64,000 nt of DNA, taken from assembly GCA_964017065.1 (NCBI GenBank), contig OZ024784.1, positions 9,963,152-10,027,151 of the forward strand. The letters are read 5' to 3'. The DNA is from Haliclona indistincta (lineage: Eukaryota; Porifera; Demospongiae; Haplosclerida; Chalinidae). A model generated the notes under the pieces. That model ran no database searches. It was given only the letters and a program-made list of their open reading frames with translations, and was not told the DNA's origin. Shown here in pieces: positions 39,056 to 51,800 of this stretch (the stretch's first letter is position 1; each line of letters begins with the position of its first letter). The translations under genes and the position numbers were made by a program.

Positions 39056-40452
39056 GTGAGTATGATAAGCAAGCTGCCTTGTTAGTATGTATAAAAGCCA
39101 ATGATTCTGTTGGACCAGCACACCTTTAGAGTAATGAAATGACCATGCGAAGAGCCTCAATAGCACTGAGACAATAGCGCTACTTGTCTTGTCTGGCTTA
39201 TTGTATCAAATTTTGTTTCATTGTCGCATGTGATTATTAGTAGTGGTTTCAGTGCACTTACAAATTACGAAAATCTTGTGAAATATTAACCTCATGTTAC
39301 CCTTTTAATCCATCAAAATAGCTATGATCTGAGAGAACAAACACGTCACTAAATATTCTCAAGTGTTGGAAGACAGTCAAATAGTCATGCTATTTCTCCA
39401 ATCTCTCAATCAATCATAAAACACAATATTGTTATGAACATGGTAGACTTTCGCTTACGTACCTCTCATGCCTCACATTCAAAATAACAATAGTTATGTA
39501 CATTAATTTTTGCTCTTGCGTTTTTGTGCTGGTTTGTGTTAGCCCACCAGCAGTGTTAAAAAAATATATAATAAACAGATCAATAAATATAGTGTACATG
39601 GTTACTGCATGCAGATAATGATGGCAGTCTCATTGTAAGAGGATACATCAAGAAGAGACTGACTGACTCATAGTATGCAGCATCATATCTAATCTACACA
39701 GTGCATATGCATGGATCATAGGAGATATTTCTGGACACTTTAAAATGAGTAACGTAATAAAATTGATAGCTTGCTAGTTTTCTTCTAACTCTTTTCCAGT
39801 CGAGCTACCTTCTCTTATTTCATCCTTTCATGCTATTTCCAGCAAAACAAAATATGAGGATTTATGCATGGAGACAGATTGTTGTCTGGTCGCTACAATA
39901 TTATCTAGTAGACTTTGCATAATAGTTAGGCTGTAGATGAATGAGCAAGATGGCTGAACACCAGTGGTATAGACAAGATATTTTCAATTACCTGGGCACA
40001 AAATTGGTGAGCGAAGCGTCCCAGGAACTTTTGCGCATGTATTAATTAATATTCATGAGGAATGTGTTTCCAGGCGTCATGGCGATACAACTCGAGGAAC
40101 ATTAACCATGGGATGGCATGGTAGACTACGTTAAGTGAGAGGCTGAGAACTATTATAATAGCAAGCCCCGCCCACCAACTGGATTTTTAGCAGGTCACAG
40201 AGAAAATTACCAGTGCTCAGGCCCTGATGGGTCCCAGTGTAGCTACGCCACTGGCTGACTGCCTACTTGGTTAAATTTCTTAAGTGTCAATAGTCTTCAT
40301 TAAACAAGAAAAGTGGAACTGAAAAAATAGTACAACTGCAGTAAGGTTAGAAATAATAAAAAATCAATGCTAATTCTAACACTAGTACTTACATAATATA
40401 AGAAAAATAAATAACTTGCTACTAATTCACAGAGTGTTGAGATTTTGTTGCT
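39056..40452. other. Convergent 3' spacer, KHDRBS-like / CCM2
   Basis: 1.4 kb without a recognisable gene; it must contain both 3'UTRs. I looked for short exons on both strands and found none convincing. Confidence 0.5.
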
Positions 40453-42296
40453 TTAAAAGTCTGTAGTGTCCATTAATTCATCCATAGTGGAGTCAATGTC
40501 CACTAGATACTGCTCTAGGCCGCCAGTAGCGATCTGTTTCTTGCGTACATGACGATCATGGTTCCTTGCATGTGCTGAGTTGTCTCCTTTTTGTCTATGC
40601 AGGTTACCAGACGCAGCACTGGATGGTGAAACATCAACTAGTAGAGATTGCGAAGCTGGTAAGAGTGGAGGCGGGGGTGGTGCCTGTGGAGGTGGAGGAG
40701 GAGGGGGCGGAGGTGGTGCCTGTGAGGGTGGAGGAGGGGGTGGTGCCTGTGAGAGTGGAGGTTGGGATGGTGCCTGTAAGGGTGGAGGAGGAGGTGGTGC
40801 TGGTATAGAGGATGGAGGGGATGATGTCTGTGAGGGTGGTGGTAAGGACGGCTGAGAGGTTGATGATGCCTTATAAGGAGGTGAATGTGCTTCTGATTCT
40901 TCATTTTGTCTTGCAAGATTGTGTTGTGACAAAAACTCCTTGAATACCACCATGTCAGTTTCAGGAATGAACGAGTGCATGTCTGTACAGAAAGGAAGGA
41001 AGGTATGTTGATACATGTTTAGGTTTGATAAACACACACACACACACACTATTGTAAAATGAACTTTACCAGGTAATAAGAATTTTCTTTTTTCTCCGTA
41101 CAGTTGGATCAGATGTTCGCAAAATTCTCTGACTGATACTCCCTCACGGTAACTCTTGAGGTGGAGTGCAAACTGCTGAAGCTCTTCATAGTTCAGTAAC
41201 TGATGCAACTACATGACCGATAATAAACAGTAATCCGAGAGTTAAAACTTCATTTTTGGTCAAATTATTACTATTCAGTTACAATGTAGCTTACTCTCTC
41301 CATGTATTGAACCACAAGAGTGTCTGCACTGTCATTGTTGTCTTTCTGTGGTGGACGGGATTTCTTTGGAATTCGCGGAGAGCTAGGCAGTTGGGCTGGC
41401 GTGGGGCTGTTAGACAGTAAAATTATGTGGAAGCTAGTTGATTTGTGATCACCTTGATGCTGCTTTGATCAATGGAGGAGGTGTTTCATTGTGTTGTACT
41501 GTGCTTTGCAGTGTACTACTGGATTGATCCCTTGTCCTCACTGGAGTGCTGTGGTACTGGCTTGGTGGGTCTTCCAGTCCTATACTACGACTCAGCTGAG
41601 CCATTGTAGCTTCTGTGTAGACCATTTCAAACACTTGGTTAAGAATACTGCATATTTCTTCTGCTTCAGCCTAGTGAGCACAAATGATGGTCGGCTTATC
41701 TCAGCTAGTGTCAACTCTTACCTGTTTTAAACAGCTGAAAACGTACACAGAGCACACTTGTTCGTTGTATTTACCTGCCTTCATGAACAATAGATGGTCA
41801 TCATCATCTCTCACATAGCTAATAGAGGCTATCTCGTGAATTGGTAATCGGACAAGTACCTGCAACATGCTAAATTAATGTATGTAAAAGTCTCGGTTAG
41901 TCTCACAGTGTCCTGTTCCATCACTTTGAAATGGTAAGCTGACATGCTGAGGGTAGCTTTGATTTGTTGAGCCCCATATCCATGTGCCAGTTGACCAGTG
42001 TTCTGTTGTGACAGTTCATGTAGAGAGACAACATTGCGTAGTAATTCTCTTACTCTCTTTTCGTCCAGCATTTGTAGCAGCTCATAGCGTGATCCGAGCA
42101 TTTGGTTCATTGGCACACCTTCCATTGCGCCAAGAAACTGAGTTTAAAAAAAAACGGTGAACACTGCACCACTGAAATGAAAGTAGAAGTTGTCACTCAC
42201 ATAGGATGTCTTTTCTATAAATCCTTCCAGTAGATAGTCCGTATTGTCCAAGAATGGCTGATGAACCGAGGATGGGTGGTGTAATTGACCGATCAT
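40453..42296 (-). CDS. CCM2: CCM2/malcavernin-like scaffold
   Basis: Exons 42201-42296, 41907-42137, 41722-41859, 41453-41670, 41295-41406, 41070-41208 and 40453-40982 give 487 aa. The N-terminal PTB domain includes SMSAYHFKV, RLPIHEIASISYVRDDDDH and VFEMVYTEAT, as in human CCM2. The C-terminal harmonin-homology domain is clear (LQQFALHLKSYREGVSVREF, IQLYGEKRKFLLPG, FIPETDMVVFKEFL). CCM2 bridges KRIT1 and MEKK3 in a junctional complex. Beyond it lies a tail with repeated SQAPPPPPP-type blocks, not in the human protein. The start is uncertain: ATG 42296 follows an in-frame TAA, but a GTAAGA donor at 42300 and an acceptor 46 nt on would give a 46-nt intron and a different N-terminus (...ENLVYQQL-PFLDNTDY). 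Confidence 0.9.
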
Positions 42297-42421
42297 GTCT
42301 TACAAGCTGCTGGTAAACAAGATTCTCGTTCAGCTTCTCCAACACGAGCCCCACCCATGCACGAGCTACGCCCACAGTCTGTTAATAGCAGGGGCAGCCA
42401 CTAAACCATCACAGTATAGCA

Positions 42422-44003
42422 ATGATTCGACCAACTTCTAGCCTCTGGAAAATACCTCCTTGTAATGTGTCTTCATTCATGTTGCGACCGCTGACGGGTG
42501 TGTGTACTACAGTCAGGAATTGGTCTGTTCCTAATAGAGTCAACAGTTTTCCCTCTGCCACCCAGCCAACACCACGTCATCTCTCTCGTTTACTACACTC
42601 CACCAGTTGCTGCTTGTCAGCCACATCACAGATTGGGAAGATTCTTTCCACGGAGCAGGCAAGACTCATCGTATCGGAACTAGGAGTAAAGGAGAGAGAG
42701 CGACTACAGAGTGCGCTACATGAGCTCACGAATAATGATCATGATACAAAAACAGATGGTGTGTTACTATAATACTCTCTTTATTTCCCCATCCCTACAC
42801 TCCTCTCATCCCTACACTCCTCTCATCCCTACACTCCTCTCATCCCTACACTCCTCTCATTCCTACACTCCTCTCATCCCTACACTCCTCTCATTCCTAC
42901 ACTCCTCTCATCCCTACACTCCTCTCATCCCTACACTCCTCTCATCCCTACACTCCTCTCATCCCTACACTCCTCTCATCCCTACACTCCTCTCATCCCT
43001 ACACTCCTCTCATCCCTACACTCCTCTCATCCCTACCTTCCTTCATTTTAGGTCCTCCCAGCAAGAAACAGCTACAGTTAGGTAATTGAAATTTGACATT
43101 AACAACATGTCGACAGCGGAAACCTATTGGAATGTTTGAAGTGATGTACCATGTGAACACACACTACACATGTTTCCTGAGAGCTACACAAGATATGCAC
43201 AAGCTATGGTTGCTTAAATGCATTCTTGTGTATCAGTCAACGCACTGTAATGAACACACTTTCCTGCTCATGCCACCATGATCTTGAAACTGAATGTACA
43301 TTAAAGGGACTATGTATTCTTGATTCATAACAAATCACTGTACTCTTCTCACAGTGTGCATGGAAGCTGCTTTGCCGTTCATTGGATTTGGTTTCCTGGA
43401 CAATGCCATCATGATTGTTGCAGTAAGTTCATACCTAGGCTAAAATTGTAAATTGTAGGCTAAAATAATTGAGCACAAATTACATTGTGTAACTATTGGC
43501 ACTGTGCTGGTAAACTACTGTTATGTGATTATGAACACACTAGCTAGCTTGCAATGAATGTGCATTAGTGTCAAAATAATGTAGGGAGAATGGATCGATA
43601 TGACAATTGGTGCTGCTCTGGGAATAACCACAATGGCAGCAGCTGCTCTTGGAAACTTAATATCGGATCTCTCTGGATTAGGGTAAGTGGGAGACAGTAA
43701 AGAGACTTTTTTATCTCTTTTTTTTCAGTTTAGCAGACTCTGTTGAAGCATTATGCCGATCACTTGGTATGCCAAACCCCAAGCTAACATTATCACAGAC
43801 CAAGACAAGTGGTGTGAGATGGATGCAGCGAATAGTATGTAAATCGAGAATGCCCTGATCGACTCATAAGGATTTTGTTAATTCTATTATAGGGTCGGTG
43901 TGTCGGTGTGACCATTGGTTGTATAGTGGGTATGCTGCCTCTCCTCTGGTTCAACAATGATCCACCATCTGTGGACAAAGACAGTGATAAAGAAAGTGGT
44001 TGA
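42422..44003 (+). CDS. TMEM65: TMEM65, mitochondrial inner-membrane protein
   Basis: Exons 42422-42758, 43052-43081, 43355-43422, 43585-43682, 43729-43834 and 43893-44003 give 249 aa. The first about 100 residues are Ser/Arg-rich with few acids, in keeping with a mitochondrial targeting sequence. The membrane core PFIGFGFLDNAIMIVAGEW, TTMAAAALGNLISDLSGLG and GVTIGCIVGMLPLLWF matches TMEM65 closely. The family acts in the mitochondrial inner membrane, with reported links to Na+/Ca2+ exchange and respiratory function. The ATG is 125 bp from the CCM2 start on the other strand. Intron 1 is almost entirely a 17-bp minisatellite. An AATAAA lies about 70 bp after the stop. Confidence 0.94.
42786..43036. 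repeat. TMEM65: 17-bp minisatellite, about 14 copies
   Basis: Unit CCCTACACTCCTCTCAT, nearly perfect, filling TMEM65 intron 1 and ending next to the acceptor, so its pyrimidine-rich strand doubles as the polypyrimidine tract. Confidence 0.92.
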
Positions 44004-44113
44004 TCACGATCAAGTTCAGTTGTCTTGTTTGGAAATCTTTTTAAATGCTCAGACTTTTACATGTATCACAAATAAATTCTATCAATTATTAATTTAATCA
44101 CAGTGGATGTATA

Positions 44114-45701
44114 TTAGTGCAGTCCAATGGCTCCCATTCCCTCCTCCCATCTCAGTTTAGTCAGCACTGAGTCAAAAGCCTCTTTAAGCATTGCACACAC
44201 CTCATTCGCTTGTGTCTATAATAGAGAATGGGATCAGTAAATCACTGAGAGCAGTGATGGTGTACCTCTGAGTCACACTGGTAAAGAAACAGGTCAAACT
44301 TGTTGTGGTGACCTTTGGTGACCCTGACTGCAAGCATCGGAAGACCAGAGGAGTCATCATAGTGCACCACACTGACAATATTGTGAAGAGCATGGCGAGA
44401 AAATACCCTCTGAGTGGAAAAGTACTGATTATACTTGTTATTATAATAAATAACTTACCTGTTTTTTCATGTCAACTATTTTTATTCCATATTTGGAAAG
44501 CATCATAATTCTACTGCAGTCACCAAATGCAGTCCACGGTATCCGTCCTTGACGCTGAAAGATATGAAGGTATAGGGTACAATTGACTACTGAACATTGC
44601 ACTGACCTGTGCAGTTTCAACAACTTTGACTAAATCTACAGCATCTTCTGATGGCAGCCAATCAGTAGATACGGAGTGTAGCTCACCAACACACTTTACA
44701 TTGTAGACTTGTGATTGGGTGTAGCTGAATAGCCCTCTGGAGTCAGCTGGAGTAGATGTAAGAAGAAAATGAGTGCGTGTGCCCCATACCGAGTAGTCAT
44801 TTTGGGATGGGCAATGCATTTATGCAACTGATCTACTCAAGCAAGCTTTGTTGAATGTATGATAAGTACAGGACATCAAAATGATGGGGTCACTTGGCAT
44901 ATTCCATGCTTGCTCTTCGGCAGAAGATTTGTACTTACAACCATCTTGGGGTAAAAAATTTGTGCATAGAACCGGAATTGTACAATAGCATTTCTCCACC
45001 AGTACCATTCCCTTCCCTCTGGAGGGACACTTGGGCAGTGGTCAAGATGTCTAACCTCGTTGTAGTTGCTGCAGTTGTGTTCTTTCTTGTTGATCATCAT
45101 CATCAGCACCATCAGCAGAAGGAGATGGTAATGATGATACAGGTAGTGCATGAGATGGTGGAGGTGGTGGTGGATGTGAGGGAGGAGGAGGAGAGGAAGG
45201 AATTAAGTGAGAAGACTGAGGGATGTGACGACGAGCATAGTCCAGTTCTTCATCATCAAGCCATCCTCTTGGTTCAGCACTCTGAGAGTTTTAGAAACAC
45301 AGTAGTGTGCAATTACTTTCTTGCACTCAACACACCTCTTCTATGGCCCAGTACTGTGCTACTTTCTCTTCTTCAGTCAACATTTCGTCTTCCATCACTG
45401 CTGCATTGCTGTCGCCAAACGTTGCTGCTGCACTAGTATCCTCTCTAATGCTGGTCACACCCTGCAGCAGCACAAGATTGATATTTTTGTCTTGTACACA
45501 GAAGAGCTGACTTACTTTGCCTGGTAGAAGGGCGCTCCTATGCAGGTTACCGCCCACGTCATTTTGCAGCGTGGAAAGATCCACCGGCAGCCAGACTTGT
45601 GGCAAGGTAGGTCCTCCATTACTTATCTCTTTTGTCGCAGGTGTCACTTTACTAGCTCCGGGCCGCTTTTTTGCTGGCGATTTCTTTGATAGCTTCGGCA
45701 T
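44114..45701 (-). CDS. ITGB1BP1: ICAP-1 (integrin beta-1-binding protein 1)-like
   Basis: Exons 45516-45701, 45336-45461, 45056-45281, 44607-44746, 44459-44554, 44266-44409 and 44114-44215 give 339 aa (human 200). The C-terminal 160 residues are a PTB domain with the ICAP-1 signature: VYNVKCVGEL, SKYGIKI, RHALHNIVSVVHYDD, LFLYQCDSETQANEVC and AFDSVL. ICAP-1 binds the NPxY tail of integrin beta-1 and the N-terminus of KRIT1. The basic N-terminus (KLSKKSPAKKRP) resembles the Lys/Ser-rich start of ICAP-1. An extra, acidic and proline-rich linker of about 100 residues separates it from the PTB. It is convergent with TMEM65 (110 bp between stops) and divergent from Kintoun (143 bp between starts). 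Confidence 0.88.
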
Positions 45702-45844
45702 AACTAGTGCGCTGCACCTGTAAACGAGCCCCACCCTCGTGCTCAGTTGTTTGTACACTTTTGTGTATCTCCGTGGATAAGCCGTAAATTACACCGTTTA
45801 TTCGGCAGCGAAGGCGCGAGTGAAGAAGAGAACACGCGGCACCG

Positions 45845-48800
45845 ATGTCTTCTGAAGAGTCGGTAAATAGTGACTTCGAGCTAACCAGTGAGGTACAGTA
45901 ACGTCAAACTGAATATAAGTGTGTCATTAATGTTATTCTAGGAAGCAGTTCGTTTACGTGCAGCACTAAAAAAGGAGGAGTTTAGAAAGTTGTTAGTTGA
46001 ATATGCTCAGGAAATATCTGACCCTGCTAACAAAAAGGTATACGTTTTATCACATTTGTGATGATGGTTTTCTGCTGCTGCTCTTCAGTTGTATGAAGAG
46101 GAGATCACTAAGCTAGAACAACAGCGTGGAGTGGATGTCAAGTTTGTTGAATCAAAAGTGGGTTATAGTTACATGTGCAGTGTCAATTATATAAACTTAG
46201 AGCATACCATATGACCTCCAGCCAATCAGATTGCTCAAAATGTATTGCCTGCTGACACATTAAATCACAAACGCACACTTTGAGTAGTCCGGCATGGCCT
46301 GACTTTTTTGCATCTGTGAAATAGTCAGGTACATTAGCATACATGACCTGTTATCTCTGTACGTATAGTTGCAGGCCAATCTGATTGCACAAACAATGTA
46401 AAGATTTTGTTTGTAAAGATTTTGTTATCATTGCATGACATCATTGGTCACCTTGGAAACCGAATTAGACACCCTCGTGCTGTGCTCTCAGGACGTTTAA
46501 ATCACACAGAGCATTACAAAGTATATGTGCGGGCAAGATCAAAGCTAATGCGCTTCCTGTACATCACGTATTTTATGAGACCCGCCCGCTGTACAATAAG
46601 TTCATATCCACAGACAATAACAATCGGTGCGCACGATATACTCTCCATTGTAGCCTCGACAGTGGCGCTACAGAGCAGTGTGCTTATACTTTAAACCACT
46701 TAATGTTTTGACATTATAGCACTCGAAGGGTGTGTCTGCTTACTACACTGCAGTTTTGGTTTTGAAAATACCAGACAAGTAGGGAAGTCACAACAAGCCA
46801 CACTGTTTGATAGTTGGGGTCCAACCAAGCTGATTTATGTACAAGTTTCACTGGATTTCTGTGGTTTGATTGTGATAGAAAAATACAGTTGCGATAGAAA
46901 AAATACATCAGTGATAGAAAAATACATCAGTGATAGAAAATACATCAGTGATAGAAAATACATCAGTGATAGAAAATACATCAGTGATAGAAAATACATC
47001 AGTGATAGAAAATACAGCAGTGATAGAAAATACATCAGTGATAGAAAATACAGCAGTGATAGAAAATACATCAGTGATAGAAAGTACAGCAGTGATAGAA
47101 AATACATCAGTGATAGAAAATACAGCAGTGATAGAAAATACATCAGTGATAGAAAATACATCAGTGATAGAAAAATACAGCAGTGATAGAAAAATACAAT
47201 ACAGCTGACGATGACAGCTGAGATAGAAATACATTTGTTTCAGTTATGATTTCACTTCTTAGAGTAGTATGATAAAATTTCGTCCTGGTTTCAGTGATGG
47301 AAAAAATAGAGCCTGGTACGCATTGCAGGTGCATGCGCTGAAATTAACCATCAGATGGTTAATACAGGATTTTAGTTAGCCTCGTATCCAGGCCTGCTTT
47401 ATTGAGCGGACGGCCTGTTCTTGGCTAGCCACATGATGAACACTACGTAGATTGTGTATAGCGAACTTCTGCGTGGCTGACGCTTATTTGTAAGGTAAGT
47501 TTAGCTGATTTGTGTCCAGCACACGACATTGTGAGCTGAAATAGCAAGCATCGCGCTGAATTCAGAGCAAGTGAGACACACACATGTTTTTTAATTACAC
47601 GCATGTGTGAACAGTGTGTACCAGGCTGTCCGCTCAATAAAGCAGGCCTGGGTACGACCACAAGCAGAACATTTATCTTGATTTTGGCCTGATTTTGACA
47701 AAGTGAATATTCTCACAGTTACCTTAAAAAGTCGTGCATACTAACACGATTGGCCAAATAGACACCGCAGCTTGCCTGAGCAACATGAGCATTGCTGAAT
47801 CCCAGTTTATCTTTCCCAAGTTGTTTGTGGGTAATAAATAGGAGTGGTGCAAGGGCAGTACCTTCCCATTATTCCATTTTGATGTCTGCATTTGTAAATC
47901 TGGCGTATGCACCTACAATGCATACCAGGCTCTCTTTTTGCCATCCATGCTGAGAGCCTAGAAATTAGGCTAGATCAATAGGTTCATTTTCACTTGATGT
48001 GAATATCATTGACATTTGCAGTAGACATTGTACAACACACCTGTAACAGCTGGTAAAAATCAATGTTGAAAATGAGTGACCATAGTTGCTCTTGATCAGA
48101 TATACTCTAAGTCTTGTTTACGGTTGCCATTGGACAGTGTTGTTTTGTCGCATGACAAACCACATGTCATATACATTAATTTTGTGCGACCAATGCCTAC
48201 TCTGCAGCAGCCTCGACTTAGTTGCAACTTTTGTTTGTAGAAATGGAGCTCTATTTCAAAGCTAGGTAAGCTGTTGTTACTTCCAAGGATGCATAGAGGT
48301 CAGAATTGCTTAGAAAGTAGTAAAGACATATAGCATCTAGACAGACAAACCAAGTAGATTGCCCAAACAAGGGATCTAACAGACATGAACGCCCGCGACA
48401 ATCATGAGCTCAAGGATGGTTTTACAGCCGGAGGGCTTTAAGACCATCCAAGGGCTTGTGATTGGCCCAAGGGACGTTCATGTCAGTTAGATTCTGAGTC
48501 TGGGTGATCTAACTGCCTTAGACCATGCTCACACTGACCTGATGATGACAGCCGCCATTTTTTGCATGCTAGGAGCTCGTTTGCAGTTTGCAAAGAACGT
48601 AGTTGTAGCATGGTTTCTTTACTCCAGATAACATGAAGAACTGCATTTTGTCTTGGTTAGCTCTTTGACACGTCCTGGATGGTGAAAGTAACGATCTTTC
48701 TTTAACAAAATAATTTATTCATGAGGGATCTAATTGAGATGAACGCCTGCCATTAATTCATGACTTCAATGCTTTGGACTCAATGAATTATTAGTGAGTG

Positions 48801-51800
48801 GTCCAGGGTGGTCTAAATATTAGTAGTTTAACAAGTAAACATTGCAAAACAGCTGGAAGCAGCTGGCATGCATTAAACAAATACCAACTACCCCCACCTT
48901 TGATCATCCCTGCAAAGGACATACATGTAGTAGTGTTCTTGTCATAGAAAGACTTGTTCAAATATTTGGCAGATAAATTCAACATCATAAATGCTTGCAC
49001 ATGTGCCAAGTTCTAGCTCCCTGTGAAGTATAATGAATACCATACAAAATCGTACAAATTAAAAGTACAACATGTGAGTACATTGCTTGCCTGCGAAACA
49101 CACCATAGTGCAATAATCATGTGCATTTGAGCTATGATAATTGGCATTAATCACGTACATGTTTGGCTGCACACAGACCTTGTACATAGTCTATTTTGTC
49201 ACGTACTGTAACTGTACTACGGAAGTGACATAGTGTTCAATCTGCATATCATTAAAGCTTAAAGTTGTGAAAGTGTTATTCACTACTTTGAGCAGTTTAG
49301 CTTTATACGTTTTACACAACTTGATGCACTTGTAATGTGTAACTATTTGTGTTCACACTGTCACACGTCGATTTTTGAATTGATGCTCAGTGCAGACACA
49401 CCTATACACAAAGTACTGTCATGTACATTATGGTAGGTATACATGCTCCTTACAGCATCACTAGAGATAAATTAGATGATCAGAACTATGCTTGCAATGT
49501 TGCTTGTGTCTCTAATATTTATCTCTCATTCTTTTAGCCTGGCTATGTCCTCAAAGTGCCAGAATTTGGCTCAAAGCGCAAGTTGTTCATTAATGTGTGT
49601 CCATCTGACACCATGGATCCAGCCACACTTGTTCCACAATCTGGTGGGCAGCAGTGGAACATACCATATTGTATCACTAACATCAGAGAAGACATTGATA
49701 AAAGTAAGCTCATAGCTGCATGATTATGTTTCCAGGATTTCTCTTCACCTGGCATGTATGCCCTAACATGAAATTGGACTTGCAAAATTTATTTTGCATA
49801 CGCGATCAAAATATTGGACTTCTTTGAATACAAAGACTAGCTAACTTGCTGCTGTGGACATTGTAGTTTGTACAATAGATCTGAATTGCTGTCTGCAGTG
49901 CTCAATTATCTTGCATTGAAGCAGCAGTAGAACCAGTATTACTAGTGGCAGCAATCACAAAGCATATATGCAAAGCTGTAGTGAGAATGCTTATAACTCA
50001 GTGTGAACATGCTTGCTTGGTCTTTGTGCATTATGCACAAAGACCAAGCAAGCATAGCCAGCCCTCCTCTCCTACTTTCAAGTTTGTAGGTATCTTTCAA
50101 ACAATAAGAGTTGCAAAACTAGCTGTTTATGACAACAAACAGCCAACCCAACTCCGTTGATAACATGCCTGCCTAGGGTAGTCATATATTTTTATTCCGT
50201 ATTACACAGACAAAAACAAATGTAACATTATTGATGTCTACTTTCATCCCGACACTTACAAGAAAGGGGAAGAGGTAAGTAACTATTATGTGCTGCATAT
50301 TCATACTATGTGACCCGGATCACTTGAAACATGCTACTGACTGCCTACCAGTGTATTTTCCAAACACTAAATTCTTGGAGGCATGCCAGTTGTGCTTATA
50401 ATTGTAGAGTCCACACAATGGGTTGTAGGGTGGATCAATAATTGATCACACTATAATGCTATAGTTGTATGATGCATTGCCAGATGTGATATAACTATTA
50501 TAAGAGTGGATGTAAGAGTCTAGATGAAGTTCAATGTGTGTACTATGTATCTCTTGATTCAGAATCGTCGATTCAGTCAGTTGTTACTGGAGACCATATT
50601 GGATGGAGTTGAGAAACAAAGAGGGATTAAGGTAGAGCGCAAGAAGACCAAGCGGTTGAGAATGCAGTACAAGGGCATGGCCACGCCAACAGTGATCAGG
50701 ACCAGAACAGGAGAAGTAAGTAAACCATAGACTGCCCAGTGGCTTACTTAAACTATGGTGGCATATCCTTAGATGTGAACATTAGCTGTACACACATCTG
50801 TTCTTGCAACAAGGTCCAAGTTGCTAGGATAGCTCATGTTTGTCAACCTGCATACCGTGTGGTGTTGCTGGTGGTCCTCCTGCATACCATGTGGTGTTGC
50901 TGGTGGTCCTCCTGCATACCATGTGGTGTTGCTGGTGGTCCTCCTGCATACCATGTGGTGTTGCTGGTGGTCCTCCTGCATACCATGTGGTAAAAGAAAT
51001 GAGCTCATTTTGTATCTTCAGTGACTAAAATCCAATTTGAAAGGACATAATTGGGGCGAGCCTGAGCGAGCCCCACATTGATTGGCACAATGGCCCACGC
51101 GGCGGGGAATGTATGTATCTGTCACGGGGTAGCGTTTGTCCTTTTCAATGTTCCCGAGAACTAGGAAACGCCCTTTTTAACACGTGTGTACATTATAATT
51201 GGCGCTTAGTTTCAAACAAGATACCTGTCATTCTGGCAATGATGCAGATGACTCAGGGACGACAACAACAGACATCAGAGACACCTGAAAAGCAACAACT
51301 TTTACACGACGAGAGGCAGAGTCACCCGATCAACGTGAAAGCGGACGACTGGAGCGACAAAAGGACCTACCAGAGACGCCGGCGGAAAGCAGTAGCTACA
51401 ACAGAGCAAACAGTAACTTAGGTACGTCTAATGAGCTCGTGTGTGATAGCAGTAGAGCCTGCAGTGAGTGAGAAGACCGAGGAACCCTACTCATCAACAT
51501 CTTCCAGGTACATTGTTCCCATGACGCCTAGGCAAGGAACACACTCAGCAAGAGATAGTTGGAGAAAGTGCACCATATCTGAACATAACCAAACTATTGA
51601 TTCTATTCACCATCAACAAACCCATTAGCGCTGTTAAATATTAACTTTATAGCACAAAAATCTGTCTGGTGTTCACATAATACAGACTTAATTATCTACT
51701 AAAATCTGGACTCACCACATAACTTGCAAATAATAATTATATTATGTTATACACAACTATACACTGACGAGGCTAAATTATATCAATGCTCAGGCTCGAC

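Noticed and set aside
40566..40916. Plus-strand and alternative-frame ORFs rich in Gly/Val or His/Pro
   Set aside because: They are shadows of the CCM2 polyproline exon; splice phases and homology support only the minus-strand frame.
42711..43085. HSHPYTPLIPTL-type repeat protein
   Set aside because: It is the 17-bp minisatellite in TMEM65 intron 1 read in one frame.
46835..47234. Repetitive ORFs on both strands (SDRKYI-, SITDVF- and VIENTS-type repeats)
   Set aside because: An 18-bp minisatellite keeps all frames open; it lies inside a DNAAF2 intron.
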